A stretch of DNA of 64,000 bases from NCBI GenBank assembly GCA_002914845.1, contig JXTC01000248.1, positions 326,761 to 390,760 of the forward strand, read 5' to 3'. This DNA comes from Trema orientale (lineage: Eukaryota; Streptophyta; Magnoliopsida; Rosales; Cannabaceae). Below, one piece after another: positions 46,641-59,561 of this stretch. Position numbers and translations under genes: made by a program. The notes under the pieces were generated by a model. It saw nothing but the letters and a program-made list of their open reading frames with translations. It was not told the DNA's origin and made no database searches. Positions within the stretch are counted from its first letter, which is position 1. Each line of letters opens with the position of its first letter.

Positions 46641-47168
46641 TATTATTCTATGCAAAGTTACATATTTCTATTACATTGTTACCAGATATGTCCTCTTTAT
46701 TACCAAAACTTGGTGTTTTATTACAAATGATGTAGTCTGGTCACTATATTACTATAATAATTCTGAAAATATTGCTTAAATTACATAATTGTCCCTACTC
46801 CTACAATCTAAATTTACCTTTTTCTCCTAAAAAAATTGATTAAAAAATTAACCATTTCTTCCCGCCACCAAAACCGGTCAGGGTTACCTACTATATTTGT
46901 TACCAGATATGTCCATTATTCTATGCAAAGTTACATATTTCTGTTACATTTTTACCAGATATGTCCTTTTTATTACCAATACTTGGTGTTTTATTACAAA
47001 TGATGTAGTCTGGTCACTATATTACTATAATAATTTTGAAAATATTGCTTAAATTACATAATTGTCCCTACTCCTACAATCTAAATTTACTTTTTTCTCC
47101 TAAAAAAATCGATTAAAAAATTAACCATTTCTTCCCGCCACCAAAACCGGTCAGGGTTACCTGCTATA
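46641..47168. repeat. Recent tandem duplication, two copies of about 255 bp offset by 273
   Basis: Copy 1 (46641-46895) and copy 2 (46914-47168) share long identical runs such as gatgtagtctggtcactata and ccaccaaaaccggtcagggt. By eye they differ at about nine sites, mostly transitions. No gene inside. Confidence 0.9.
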
Positions 47169-47319
47169 GGGGGTCATTTTTGCACTTTTTAGTGGACCCC
47201 AGATGTTAAACTATGTCCATTTTATAGTGGACCCCACACTTAAAGCCAACGGGACCGATCCCCTTTATTCTCTAAACGGGACTAAATCGGCCGCCTCCAA
47301 TCCAATAGGCATTTCTTTT

Positions 47320-47510
47320 AAACCTATTCATAGGTATTTCTTTTTTTAGCCGTTAGATCATTATCCAACGATTATCATAATTTAAGTTTTAAAAAAGATA
47401 AATAAAAATAAAAATTCATGATTTGATATTTTTCTCTCCACTTTTTACTATAAAAAACGTACATAATCTATTATAATTAGGCAAAACAATATCTATGGAT
47501 ACGTAAAAAA
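47320..47510. mobile_element. Short MITE, same family as 50593-50786
   Basis: The ends are aacctattcataggtatttc on the left and aatatctatggatacgt on the right, imperfect inverted repeats. The inner part contains agccgttagatcattatcca. The copy at 50593 has the same termini and the same gccgttagat word. Confidence 0.6.
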
Positions 47511-48033
47511 ATAAATACTTACTCGATTGGTGCCCATATATATATATACGAAAAAAATGTATTTTTGAGATAAATCAATTGGAAAAAAAAGGACCAATTT
47601 CACACGTATATTTATATACGCTACGACATATTCGAGAGCAAGCACTTATACACGACATGGGCAGTTTGCCACCAACTTTACGGTCGTAAACGACGAAGGA
47701 GATCGTCTGTCCCAATTCTGTCTCCCTTCCTGTCCTTCCAGTAGATTGTTGCCTTACCACATAAGTAGAAGAAAACTCATTACTATTTAACGGAGTTAGC
47801 CATGGAGAATTATCGTCAAACATTGACTCTTTTTTATTGATAAAGAGGAAACACATCAGCAAATGGAGAATTAAGGGAGGCGACAAATTTCATTGCAGTA
47901 TTGAAAGAATATACTTCTATTTTTTTTCTTTTTCTATTATTTCTAGAGATTCGTGAAGAATTAATACTGATTGAGACAAATTTTGCACCGAACAATCTCT
48001 TCCTGTAAAAGCTCAAGCTTACACTCTTAGATT

Positions 48034-50200
48034 TATGCCCTAAAAATATGTAATTTTAGATATTTACTAAATTAATAAAATGATATTTTTTTTATTTAGA
48101 TTTGTATATAATTTGTACGTCTTTAAATATCAGAAAATCTCTAGTTTATTAATATGACCACAAATTTAGTATATAAGTTTTATATGCATGAGGATTGTAT
48201 TTGTGGATAATAAGCTAAACATAGTCGGTAATAATTAATTAAATTATGAAATCTTTAATTAAATTATTAGTACGGTCCATTAACATTAAGAATATAATAG
48301 TCTTGTCTGGACTATTGATGTGTTGATATCATGATAGAGGTACTTTATATAATTTGATTATATAGGACTAGACCAGACATCATTTGAATCTCATATAAAT
48401 TCCGTTATATGTTGAAGTTTAAATAATATCACTAGATGATCATATGTAGATCAATCTTAATCTCGAGTAGTTATAGACTCTTGTTTATAACATTATGTTC
48501 TTTAACATACGTGTTAAGGTTTGTTTTTCTAAACAGACTGAATCACTTGTATCTTGGGAGCATAATGAAATGAATAGCTGGGAATGTGACTTATAGATAT
48601 GGAATCCATTCATTCCATAAGGAAGTTAGAAAAATAATTCCCTTGTGTATTGATTCAGGTCTTGAACAGTTTGAGTACTCAGTTTATAATAGATTTATAA
48701 ATTAATTATTCCTTAGAGATTCTATGGTACACAAGGATACATATGTACTTAGAGAGGTAAACAGAACATAACCTGGCTCCGGTTATGAATTGTCTATGGA
48801 GGATTGAACTACATGTAATAATTAAATCGATGGAGTGCTTATTGTTTTCTGAGTAAATTTATTCTGTAACTTCAAGAGTGTAATTCTATAGTTTTAGTGG
48901 AGTAATACTGAAATTAGTAAATTAGACAAATTAACTAAAGAGTTTAATTAATTATCATAATTTATTGGAGCTTGATTTACAGGTTCGTAGGTCCTTAATT
49001 CTACCTCTGACAAATACTGTACTACACATTGCATGATTTTTGTTATTACACCCTTTGGTAAGATAAATAGTTTATCTATTTGTAATTAATAATTATTATT
49101 AATTAATTATTCCAGGAAACTTACTAAAAGGGGATATATTTTTTGAGGAGTGTTATCAATACACTATCTTAACCCATTTGATGGGCTATTGGCATGTAAA
49201 TTACTTAGGAAGTTACTTACTTCTTTAGTCATATATATATATATATATGAAACTACCTTGAAACTACTATGACTTATATAAAACCAAAGTTACGGTAAAT
49301 TTCTAACTTTTGAAACTAGTTGCGTGACTTCTTAGAAACAAAAACCCACGGTCAAGTTTCTAAGTAATTTAGTATATATATTTGATTAATATTTTATTCA
49401 TTTAATAGTTTAATATATATATATATATAAAGAAAGCCTAGAAAAAGAAGAAGACGACGTATCATTTCCTACAAAAAGTCTCCATAAACTAGAGAGAAAA
49501 AGAAAAGAGTTTTCATATTCTCTCTAGAAACTACTCTTGCAATTTCATATGTTGAAAATATTGCAAGTGTCTACCTAATTTATCTATGGGTGGTTCTTGT
49601 TATTTTCTGACATTTGATGATGACGGTGTAAAATTTTGTGAAAGTCAATTCTGCAAGAAGAAAGAGATAGTGAGACATCGAATTATTTGGAAGACACCAT
49701 AACTATTACTCTTTTGGAGAAAGCTTGTTGCTTGCTTTCTATTGTTCGTTTGCCAAAAGGCTTTTGGATTGAAGCTTTTGGATATGCCTATTATTTGGTA
49801 AGAAGATCTTCATCAACTACATTTTGTTTAAAGATTCCATTTGAGGTATGGCTTGGTAATTTTGCTATCTTTGATTTGAAATTATTTGGTTATCCTGCTT
49901 ATGCTCTTGTGAATGATGGTAAACTCGAGCGATTGACAATAATCTTTCATGGATTTGAGTTTGGGGTGAATGGCTTTAGGTTGTGGTTTGTTGAGCCATT
50001 GTCACCAAATTTGTTACTTAGCAGAGCTTTTGAATTTGATGAGTTGACTATCCGATTCGATATAGGGGAGTTAGTATGTGCAGATAAAGATCTTGGTGTT
50101 TGTATACAGGTGGAGCTTCTAGTTGAAACTTCTGTCAAAACTTTTGGTTCTACTACTTTGTTTGTTGTTAGTAGAGAGAGGGATTTGCCTCATTAGTTTG
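48034..50200 (+). mobile_element. Copia-type LTR-retrotransposon relic
   Basis: The frame at 49687-50196 resembles the C-terminal part of a Ty1/copia integrase (words such as KACCLLSIVRLPKGFW and LKLFGYPAYA), the region between the integrase core and reverse transcriptase. The preceding 1.6 kb is non-coding, AT-rich and contains microsatellites and a TATA-rich, CT-rich leader-like stretch near 49420-49530, as in an LTR and leader. A paired LTR was not found. The element is incomplete and broken, with most of its genes missing. Limits are approximate. Confidence 0.55.
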
Positions 50201-50479
50201 GTTTTATAGAGTTAGTTTCTTTTGTGTTAGCTGCGATATATGACAAATTATATAAAGTTTTATTTCCAAATTAAAACATCCGAAGGATATTTAATCGAGT
50301 TTATTTCTCCCAATTAATGTCAGCTCATGTATTAATAGCATTTACCTCAAAGTAGTAGTCTAGACTCTTTATCTTCCCAAGGAGAAAATACATATTTGTA
50401 CATAGTACTCGAATACAGATCTGGAGATATATCATAGGCACAGAATAACGTATGCATCAATATTAGAAAGCAACATATA

Positions 50480-51557
50480 TATAGTAAAACCTCTACAAAT
50501 TAATACTCTTGGACTAGGAAAAATTATTTCTTTATAGAGATTATTTATTTATCGATAAATAAATAATGAGCACAAATCCAGTAGGTTTTTTTTTACCTCT
50601 CTATAGGTATTGTTTTGCCCAATTAAAATTCTTCACGCACGTCTTTTTATGTTAAAAGTTTGAGAGAAAAAAGTATTAAATAATGAGTATTTATTTTTAT
50701 TATTGTTTTCTCAACTACCCAAATTATGGTAGCCGTTAGATTATAATCTAACAACTAAAAAAGAAATATCTATAGATAGGTAAAAAATATATATATTGGA
50801 TTCGGAACCATAAATAATTTATTATTTATCGATAAATAAATATTTATTAATTTAAAGAAGTAATATGTGTTTAATACTTGTACTTTTTTTTCCTTAAGAT
50901 ATATATATGATTTATAATAATAAAAATTAGATACAATTAAAGTTAATATGTGCGTGCAAAAAAGTCTAAAAGCTAACATGTATATACATAACAATTAATA
51001 TACATTATTTGCACATAAATAAAATTTGAAAAGTTAATTCTGTGTACATCAAAAAGTTATAAAAAAAGTAGATATACAAACCATAAATATAACTTTAAAA
51101 TTTAATAGCTTATAAGATATACTATTTCAAGATGTTTCGTATATATTGAACACAATATCTATAATTAGTCACTAGTTTTATTTCTAGAATCCAAATCATC
51201 CTAAATAGATTTCAAATCATATACCGAATGTATTATATGCATTATGAAAATTAGAGATTTGACTATATTCAATATAAATAGAAATAATAAGTAAACAACT
51301 TTAGATGCATTTCGAAGAGAGCTAAATTATGAAAATACAAATTATCTAGAAAATACTCGATAATATTGTGAATATTTATATGTTATTTTTTATGTATTTA
51401 ATCAATTATTAATTTATATATTCGATGGGCTAAAGGAGCTAAAAAAAAATATTATCTTATGCATTTAGCAGGAGTATTAATTTAGTATACTGGCCCGAAA
51501 GACCGAAAAATTTTATTATTTAACTGAGATTATTAATTTATCGAATATATTTTACTG
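50480..51557. mobile_element. Inverted-repeat element of about 1.1 kb
   Basis: The left end tatagtaaaacctctacaaa and the right end, reverse-complemented (tacagtaaaatatattcgat, then aaattaataatctcag), form imperfect inverted repeats flanked by TA-rich DNA. There is no transposase. A smaller MITE (50593-50786) is nested inside. Superfamily not decided. Confidence 0.45.
50593..50786. mobile_element. Short MITE nested in the 50480-51557 element
   Basis: The inverted ends are ttacctctctataggtatt and aatatctatagataggtaa. The interior shares gccgttagat and other words with the copy at 47320-47510, so the two belong to one family. Confidence 0.65.
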
Positions 51558-51726
51558 TATATATATATATATATTAATTATGTGTACGCAACATGAACAA
51601 CAAAGCTATAGCTAGCTCTGCAATTAGGACGACCCAAATAATCTAACATATAATTGAATATCTCACGATAAGAGTAGAGCAAATCTCAACAAATTATATT
51701 AAAGACATTAGAAAGTTTGATCATGA

Positions 51727-54700
51727 TCATGACTCTGATAAGCAGGGCACATTTGGCATAGTAGAACTGGATTTTCCATGAGCGTTTTTGCAATACGACG
51801 TCACTTTCCTCCCCAGTGTCGACGCTGGAGTCAACTTGACCTTCTCCATTACTATGCCACTGCAACCCAACTTACAGCAATCCAATCTGATTGCTTCCTC
51901 TGTTAACGAAGTTCCTGAAAAGCCTCTGTACGTCACATCACTCACCTTTACCGCACCACCCTATATACATATATGTATATATCATTAGTATTAATTGATT
52001 AATTAGTTCTATAAAAAGTTATTGTAAGTAGTGCTATAGTTACAATAATACTCACATTCGCCTCATTTTTTTTTGCATTTAAGGAGCAGTAATGGGTTCA
52101 AGTAGGTGGATACCCATCCTCGGATTAAAAAATATATTTGAAGAATAAAAAAAAAAAGAATTTAAAGTAAAAAATTCTAATACCAGTAATATCATATTTT
52201 AAAATTAGCAATACTTTACTAATACAATGTAATAATTGTACACATATACTTATTTATATGTATTTTACATGCATTATTCTTGTACATCATATATACTTTG
52301 TACTAAAATAAAGATTTCTGAAAAAGGAATCGACTTTTTACTGTTACTCAGCTCGACTTTTTGTGTGTACAGTGCACACCTTATATATAGAAGAATGATT
52401 AAAATAGAGAGAGCGTGAGAGTGAGAGATGCTAGAAACATCTAATCCTAACAAATTCATAACAACTTATACGGACAACATTCCTTTTACTAAGAGGATAT
52501 TTTGGAGTTACTTGTGACCTCAGCAGTGACCTCAGTAGCTGATGATCTGGAGGCTTCACTTCTTTGTACTGAGTCACTCATTGACTCACCCTCAAGTTTT
52601 GATGTGGTATTAGAAGTACTGCAAGGTTGTCCTTCAAATATTGAAACTACGTTATTGACAAGGCATTCGTTAGAATATCTGCTATCTGTTCTTCAGTGGG
52701 TATATGTTGGATCTCCAACTCTTTGTTGATCACCTTATCTCGTATGAAATGCACATCAATTTCAATGTGCTTTGTTCTTGCGTGAAACACAGGATTTGAA
52801 GCTAGTTACCTAGCTCCAGCATTGTCGCACCATAGAATTGTAGGACCTTCATAAACAAGTCCTAATTCAGAGAACAAGGACTGTAACCAGGTGATTTCTG
52901 TGGCAGTTTGAGAAAGGGCTCAGTAGTCTGACTCAGTGCTAGATCTTGCAACTGCCTTTTGCGTTCTTGAGCTCCATGCTACTAAATTTCCTCCTAGATA
53001 TACACAATACCCAGTAGTTGACTTCCGATCATCAATAGAGCTGGCCCAATCTGCATCTGAATAGCCTTCCAGAGTGAGTGTTGTTGCTGGTGTAAACAGT
53101 AGACCATGTCCAACTGTTCCTTTGAGAAACCGCAGGATCCTTTTACATGCTTTCTAGTGATTCTGAGTTGGTGCTTGGAAAAACTGGCTGAATTTGTTTA
53201 CAGCAACTGAAATATCAGGTCTACTCAATGTAAGGTACTGTAGTTCTCCAATTGTGCTTCTATACAAGGTTTGGTTTTCAAAGAGATCATTATCAGCTAG
53301 GCTGAGTTTGTCACTCTGACTCATTGGTGTTGGACTACTATTAGCTTGTAACATATTTGTTTTCTGTAGCAAGTCTATGGTATATTTTCCTTGAGCAAGA
53401 TGTATACCTTCATTGTTTCTGATAGTCTCAAAGCCAAGAAAGTAACTCACAGAGCCAAGTGACTTCAATGCAAACTGTTTGTTGAGAATGTTGATGATAT
53501 CTTTCACTTTGTCACCATTGTCTCCTGTTAGCAAAATATCATCTACATAAACGAGCAAATAGAGTACTGCATTCTCACTTTTGAAAATAAACGGTGATGC
53601 ATCGGCCTTTGAATTTTGAAAACCCAGAGAAAGAAGAGTAGTTTTTAGCTTATCAAACCAGGCTCTAAGAGCTTTTTTTAGCTTGCACACTGAAGTTGGT
53701 TGTGATGAGTTGATGATAAAACATGTTGGTTGTCTCATGTACACTTCTTCTTGTAATTCTCCATTCAAAAAGGCATTATTTATGTCAATTTGTTGAATGT
53801 CCCAACCCTTTGTGATGGCTAGAGTAAGTATTACTCTAATAGTGGAAAGACTTGACCATTAGGCTGAAAGTTTCAAAATAATCCAGCTTGGAAACCCTTG
53901 GCAATGAGTCTAGCCTTGTATCTCTACGATGAGCCCTCCTGATTGTATTTTATACGAAACACCCATTTGTTGTCCACAACATTCATTGCTGGAATATAAC
54001 GAACAAGTGACCATGTTTGATTTTTCATCAATGCAGCATATTCTTTATCCATTGCATGTTTCCAATCTTTGTCCTACAAGGCGTGTTCAACAATATCTGG
54101 TTCTTTGATTAAAACAGATTTTGGCATTGGATTTGTTTGACTTAAATAGATCTCAGGTTTAACTATCCCTGATTTTGATCTGTAAGCATAGGATGCACAT
54201 TGGTAAGGGCAGGATTTGAAAAGGAATTTTGCTGATCAATCAATTCAGATATGTCGAGTGGAAGGTCAGCAGCCAATGGAGCTTCGGGAGAGGAATTATA
54301 CGTAAAATCTGAGGCTCTAGAAACATGAGTGTTACCTTGATTGCTGCTATGGACAGGGCTTGAAGTATGTGATGCTACTGAAGGAGAATTCTGGTATTGA
54401 TCAGAATCAGAACTTGAGTTGCCCTTATCTTGACTTTCAGATTGAAACATAGAGTCCGACAGAGATGAGTAGCCAGATTGGCAGCAGAATTAGCCAAATC
54501 AAGAGTGGTAGAGACACTAAGTTGTTCCAAGCACATTTCCTGGCTTTGGAGAAGAAACTGGACTTCCTGAAGGGATGAGTACGGTCGGTTCTAGAGGTAA
54601 GAGTCACAGCCACAGGATCATAATCTTGACTAAGGCCAACAAGAATATAGAGAATGAGATCGTCATCTGAGATGAGTTGGCCAGCAGCAGAGAGGGAATT

Positions 54701-57700
54701 AGCAATTGATTTCATTTTAAGAACATAGTCATGAATACTCGGGGAGCCTTTTTTGAGGGATTGAATCTAAGAGCGAAGCTGGAGTGTGCGTGCCTTGTTC
54801 TGAGAGGTGAAGAGGGTCTCAAGGGTAGAACAGATATCGGAGGAGCTAGCACAGCGAGCCACATGACCAAACATGCTTTCCGAGATCGAGTTGAGATTGA
54901 GAAGCCCAACTCATGAGTGATTGATCTGTCCAGAGCCAAAGAGCAAAACCAACGTTCGATTGAGGAGCTGTACCAGGGGGTAAGCCAACAGGCGGATCAA
55001 CAAAATGTGGAGGGCAGGGAATGTTGCCGAGTACGAATCCTTCAACTTCATGGGCACGAACAGCCAGAAGAACTTGAGAGCGCCAGTAGAAATAATTGTT
55101 CCGGTCAAAGCTTCAAAGTGAAGGGAATAAGACTCTGAAAAAGAGAGGGAGCTACAAAATGAGGAAACTGCGGGGGAGCTGATATAAAGGGCTGAGGACC
55201 AACTGGAACACATGTTGAGGGACCACCAGCTATGGAAAATAGAGGTGGGACCAGAGCTGGAGAAGAAGGACTAGGTGTGCCCGTAGAGGTGGATGACAGC
55301 GATGGAGAGGCCATGTGTGGCTCTGGTAGGTACCATATTAAAATAAAGACTTCTGAAAAAGGAATCGACTTTTTACTATAGTTCAGCTCGACTTTTTGTG
55401 TGTACAGTGCGCACCTTATATATACAAGAATGATTAAAATACAAAGAGAGAGAGGGACAGAGAAAGAGAAAGAGATGCTGGAAACATATAATCCTAACAA
55501 ATTCATAACAACTTATACGGACAATATTCCTTTTACTAAGAGAATATTTTGGAGTTGCTTGTGACCTCAGTAGGGACCTCAGCAGCTGGTGATCTGGAGG
55601 CTTCACTTTTTTGTGCTGATTCACTCTTTGACTCATGGTATAATTCAATACTTTTGATATACATAAATAATCCGGTTGAGGTATATGGGGCAGGTACCCC
55701 TGTACCTGTACCGCCCGTACCCCCATTTACCCGAAGAATTGGCGGGTAAAATTGCTATCCATGTTTAACCTAAGTGGGGATCAAACCTTGTTTACAAGGG
55801 GACAGGGCAAGGGTAGGGGTGCCTCCTCTATTTACATCCACTTTTTTCTTAGGTGAAATAATGCGAGTTTCACTATAGAGCTTATCTCAACAAAATAACT
55901 AAGATATGCATGAAGTAGTAGCATAAGTGCATAATTAATAGGGACAATAAGTTGGGAACTAAAGCTGATTTTACCTTAGGATCATCGTTTCCAAGGAACT
56001 TGGAGTACTGTTGATCAATAATAATTGGGTTTTTGGATGCTACGAGCGTTATGTCCTCAAATGAGATGGCCTTTGCATACCCAATTCCTCCCTTAAATTA
56101 CAAATTAGAGATAATATTTTTAGCAAAAACTCCACGCTTTAATTTGATTTATCTAATTTATTATATAAATACGAATAATTATGATAATATTACGTACATT
56201 AAATGTCTTGATTCGTGCACCATTTGTAGTTCTAGTAAAGTTGCAATTTCGAACGTGCACTTCTTCCACCGTATTAGTGCCTTTCCATTCTCCTAAACTT
56301 CCAATGCTACAGTAATGTGCATTATTTGAATATAATCATCATTAAAACGCTCTTTCGATATTAGGATAAACTTACGCTACTATTTATGTACAAATTTAGA
56401 AGAAAATTTGTTAAAAAAGTGAAAGACGAATAGGATGGATTTATTAATCTAATACATGATAAATTTTAATCACAGGCAGTTGCAAATAATCCGATTATTT
56501 TTTGGTTATCTGGATATGTCTATTAATCCGTAATGAAAAGAAATAAAAAAGAAAAGAAAAATATTTAAAGAGGAATGAGAAGTAATCAACAATTGGGTCA
56601 TTATTCTAAAATTTAACTAATTATATAAAAGATTTCCCAAAATAACATACACCAAATAAATAAGTAAACACATGAATAAAAGGGAAACTGAATTACTTTT
56701 CTAATTTTCATTCTATTTCCAATCCATTAGGGATTAATAAACATGCTCTTAGTACCTTATACCATGACCTGGTCCGCATGCCACATGTGTAATGTTGATG
56801 TAGGAGGAGCCGCCCTTAATAGCAATACAGTCGTCACCTATAAAGTAGTGGATCAAATGTGTAACAAATATTAATTACATTAATGGGATGATATAAATTT
56901 TTTTTCGGAAAAAAAACTCTAAGATGTTTAGTCTTTTTCACTAAAATCCACATTTTTTTCATTAACATCAAATAAATTATTTTATTTGTGTCTTCCATCT
57001 ATCTCACTGAATCGATCAATATGGCTAAAAATTAAAGTTTATAATTGTTGAATATCCTTTAAAATTGTCAATTGACATACACAAAAATAACTGAAAAACG
57101 ATCGATTATTTAATTCAATGAATGGTATGTAACCTTTTACGATCAACTAAGGTAGCCTTCAAATTATAAATTGTTTTTTCTGATTTATGTTATCCAATTT
57201 TAAAAAATAAAAATGTATTTTTTCAATAATTTTAACTCTAATTTTGACCGTATATGTAGATTTAGTAAAAATTTAAAGAATAACATTAATAGAAGGTTTA
57301 TTTGACATTAATAGAAAGATGCGAATTTTTTTTTGTAAACACTGCGGTTTTATATGCATATACTTTGACAACTTTTTTTATATTATCCCTTATTAATTAG
57401 ATAGTTACCAGTTTATTAAAAATCAAAGAACTAGAGTAATGATAAAAATCAAATTTAGATCAATACCAGTTCCGATGACAGATTCGTATATATTAATTTG
57501 GGATGAGCCAGAGATCATTATACCATCGGTGTTTGGACTATCTCGAGGTGCACGTATATGAACTTTAGAGATAGTCACACCATGGCAACTTTGAATGGTG
57601 ATGTGTTTGTTAGGGCTGTCTTTAGAAGTAAAACCCTTTAGTTGAAGATTGTCACAGTAGTGGAACCCTAGAGCCTGCAATTTTGTACTCTTGTCAATAC

Positions 57701-59483
57701 TCATGTCAATATTAGTTTAGACATCATTTCGATTCTAAATATTATGATAAAACCACAAGTACTTTCTTGTACGTATATATCTCGGAAGTTGTATATATAT
57801 AAAGGGGGAAATAGAAGCAGAAACAAGTTTAATCACTTTCCCAATGGTCTTTATTTTTAGGAAAATTCTTACGTAAAATTTCTATGCCGTTTGATTATAT
57901 GGTCTAATTCTAATATGATCATAGATTAAGGTAAATACCAACTAAGTCTTATCGTTTAAAGAAGTGCAAATAAATAAAAGTCCTACGAGTTTTTGTCATA
58001 TTTGTAATGGAAAATTCCACACTTACCGCAGGTGCTCTGCAGCTAGTTGCCTGCAAGGGAAAATTGAAGATTTAATTTATAATGATTGTAACTAGCTAAA
58101 TCTTTTTTTACTATAGGAAAAAAATTTGAGAAAATAAAAGGAAGAGCGTCATAATCTAATAAAACATATATATATATATATAAACTTTGGAGTTTGGATA
58201 CTGGCCTTTCGGGTACCAGTCACATTATACAATTTTGCCAATTTAAAATACATTTCTTCGGTATAGATTAAGAAAAAGAGAAATGTATTACATTACATAT
58301 AGACAAAATCGTGTGAAGAGACCGGTCTTAAGCAGGACTATATTCTAGTCCTACAAATGTATACCTCTTCTTTGCTCTTGTTCCACCAAATATAGCCCCG
58401 ACCATTTATTGTCCCTGTTCCACTGACGAGTAGACCCTTCACGTTTAAAAAATGCAGCCAACTTCCAGTTTCGCACCCCTTCCAGTCAGAAAGTGTTCCT
58501 GGTGCCTCAATGTCCCCATCAATCTGAACATAAAATTGATTAAATCTATATATCTATATATGCCATACTCTACACAAAGTATTACAGAACCCAAAATCCA
58601 AATTAATTTTCCTTGAACGTTTGACTACGGGAAGTTTTGGTTTTGAAAAATTTAATGTAAGAACAAAGATATTGTTGAACTGAGAACCATAGATATACTT
58701 GGGTGTATATATCATGTATAATAGCAATTATAACACATATGGAACACTTATAATCAGATAGAGTAGTCGAACTTATAACTTAATAGAAGTCATACATGAA
58801 AACGAAATGTTATATTCTCTTTCTATCTATAATTTACCTGAATTTGAATCTTGTCCGAGCTGCAGGGACCTTCGAATACACTAGGCTTGAGTATGTATGT
58901 GTGCCCCGCTGGGAATCGAAGGATTGGTGTGCCTGTATTTTTGGCTCCACATGTGATTTTCCATGCCCTTAAGAAAGCCTGTCATTATGTCCACCAATTG
59001 ATAAACATATTAAATTAGTCTAATCAGTAGTTAATTAATTACATTTACAGGGATTTCATGTAAATAACTAAAATAATAAAATATATGGTTGCTCCGAAAT
59101 TTTACTTGTGAATCATCATTTACGTCGTTTCCAGTAGCACCAAAATCTAGCACATTGCAAGTGTTTTGGCCATATGTAGTGCCTAAATGACATGAATAAG
59201 CAATAGCTAATAACAAAAGTAGGCAGCTTCCACTGTCCTGCATAAGAATAAACACAGAGGAAATTTTTTTAATAACAACTAATGTAAACAAGACTGATTT
59301 TTTTTTTTTTTTTGGTAGGAAAGAAAAATTTTATATAAGACTTATTTTTTTCGTCTTTTGGTAGGAAAGAAATATAATAATAATACTGCTGATGTTTGTT
59401 TCAATAATACGGAAATAAAGAAAACAAGGCAGATATAGTAGCAGAAGATCGGAAATCTCCATGAGAAGGCTGTTTCTCACCAT
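51727..59483 (-). CDS. Polygalacturonase (GH28), ten exons, copia element in last intron
   Basis: Minus-strand exons: 59483-59481 (ATG only), 59237-59106, 58978-58838, 58523-58365, 58050-58027, 57674-57467, 56837-56756, 56306-56198, 56091-55975 and 51960-51727. All borders are GT-AG and phases agree, giving 402 residues, the usual length. Residues 2 to about 25 form a signal peptide ([12 protein letters not shown]). All four GH28 motifs are present: SPNTDGI (about 199-205), GDDCIAI (223-229), CGPGHGI (243-249) and RIKT (281-284), so the catalytic Asp residues and His are intact. It should hydrolyse alpha-1,4 bonds of de-esterified pectin in the cell wall. The start is open: either the ATG at 59483 spliced to exon 2, which is favoured because a TATA box lies 80 bases upstream, or the in-frame ATG at 59243. 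Exon 5 is only 24 bases. Intron 9 (4,014 bases) holds a copia element and hAT debris. Confidence 0.92.
52301..55636 (-). mobile_element. Copia-type LTR retrotransposon, shortened, in the last intron of the polygalacturonase
   Basis: Two direct repeats of about 290-300 bases, 52301-52588 and 55336-55636, serve as LTRs; by eye they agree at roughly nine of ten positions. On the minus strand, just inside the right LTR, a primer-binding-like stretch ends accagagcc. Next come gag-like sequence ([19 protein letters not shown], about 54715) and, toward the left, a copia reverse transcriptase ([14 protein letters not shown], about 53550) and the region after it. At 3.3 kb it is shorter than a usual 5-kb copia element; much of the middle is missing. 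It is broken, with several breaks. LTR divergence suggests moderate age. No clear 5-base target duplication is visible. Confidence 0.85.
55637..55850. mobile_element. hAT-like fragment beside the copia element
   Basis: The sequence ggggcaggtacccctgtacc, followed by cccatttacccgaagaattg and gcgggtaaaattgctatcc, resembles the subterminal and terminal part of hAT MITEs (reverse complement: ggatagcaattttacccgc). A similar gggttcaagtaggtggatac stretch lies at 52092-52112 on the other side of the copia element, so the copia element may have landed in an older hAT copy. Confidence 0.4.
58027..58050 (-). other. 24-base microexon of the polygalacturonase
   Basis: The eight codons ATSCRAPA are framed by a perfect acceptor (ccttgcag) and donor (gtaagt). 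They restore the link between exon 4 (ending NKSKEE) and exon 6 (beginning ALGFHYC); the Cys and the RAP-A-ALGF junction fit the family. Phase is 0 on both sides. Confidence 0.88.
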
Positions 59484-59561
59484 TGAAATAAGCCAAAGAG
59501 TCAATTAAAGAAAAAGTGATGATTTATGAAGGATTATGCATGGCCTCTCTACTTTATTTCC

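Noticed and set aside
47575-47886. Minus-strand frame of 103 codons
   Set aside because: It has a plausible composition but no recognisable domain, promoter or splice context; not supportable as a gene.
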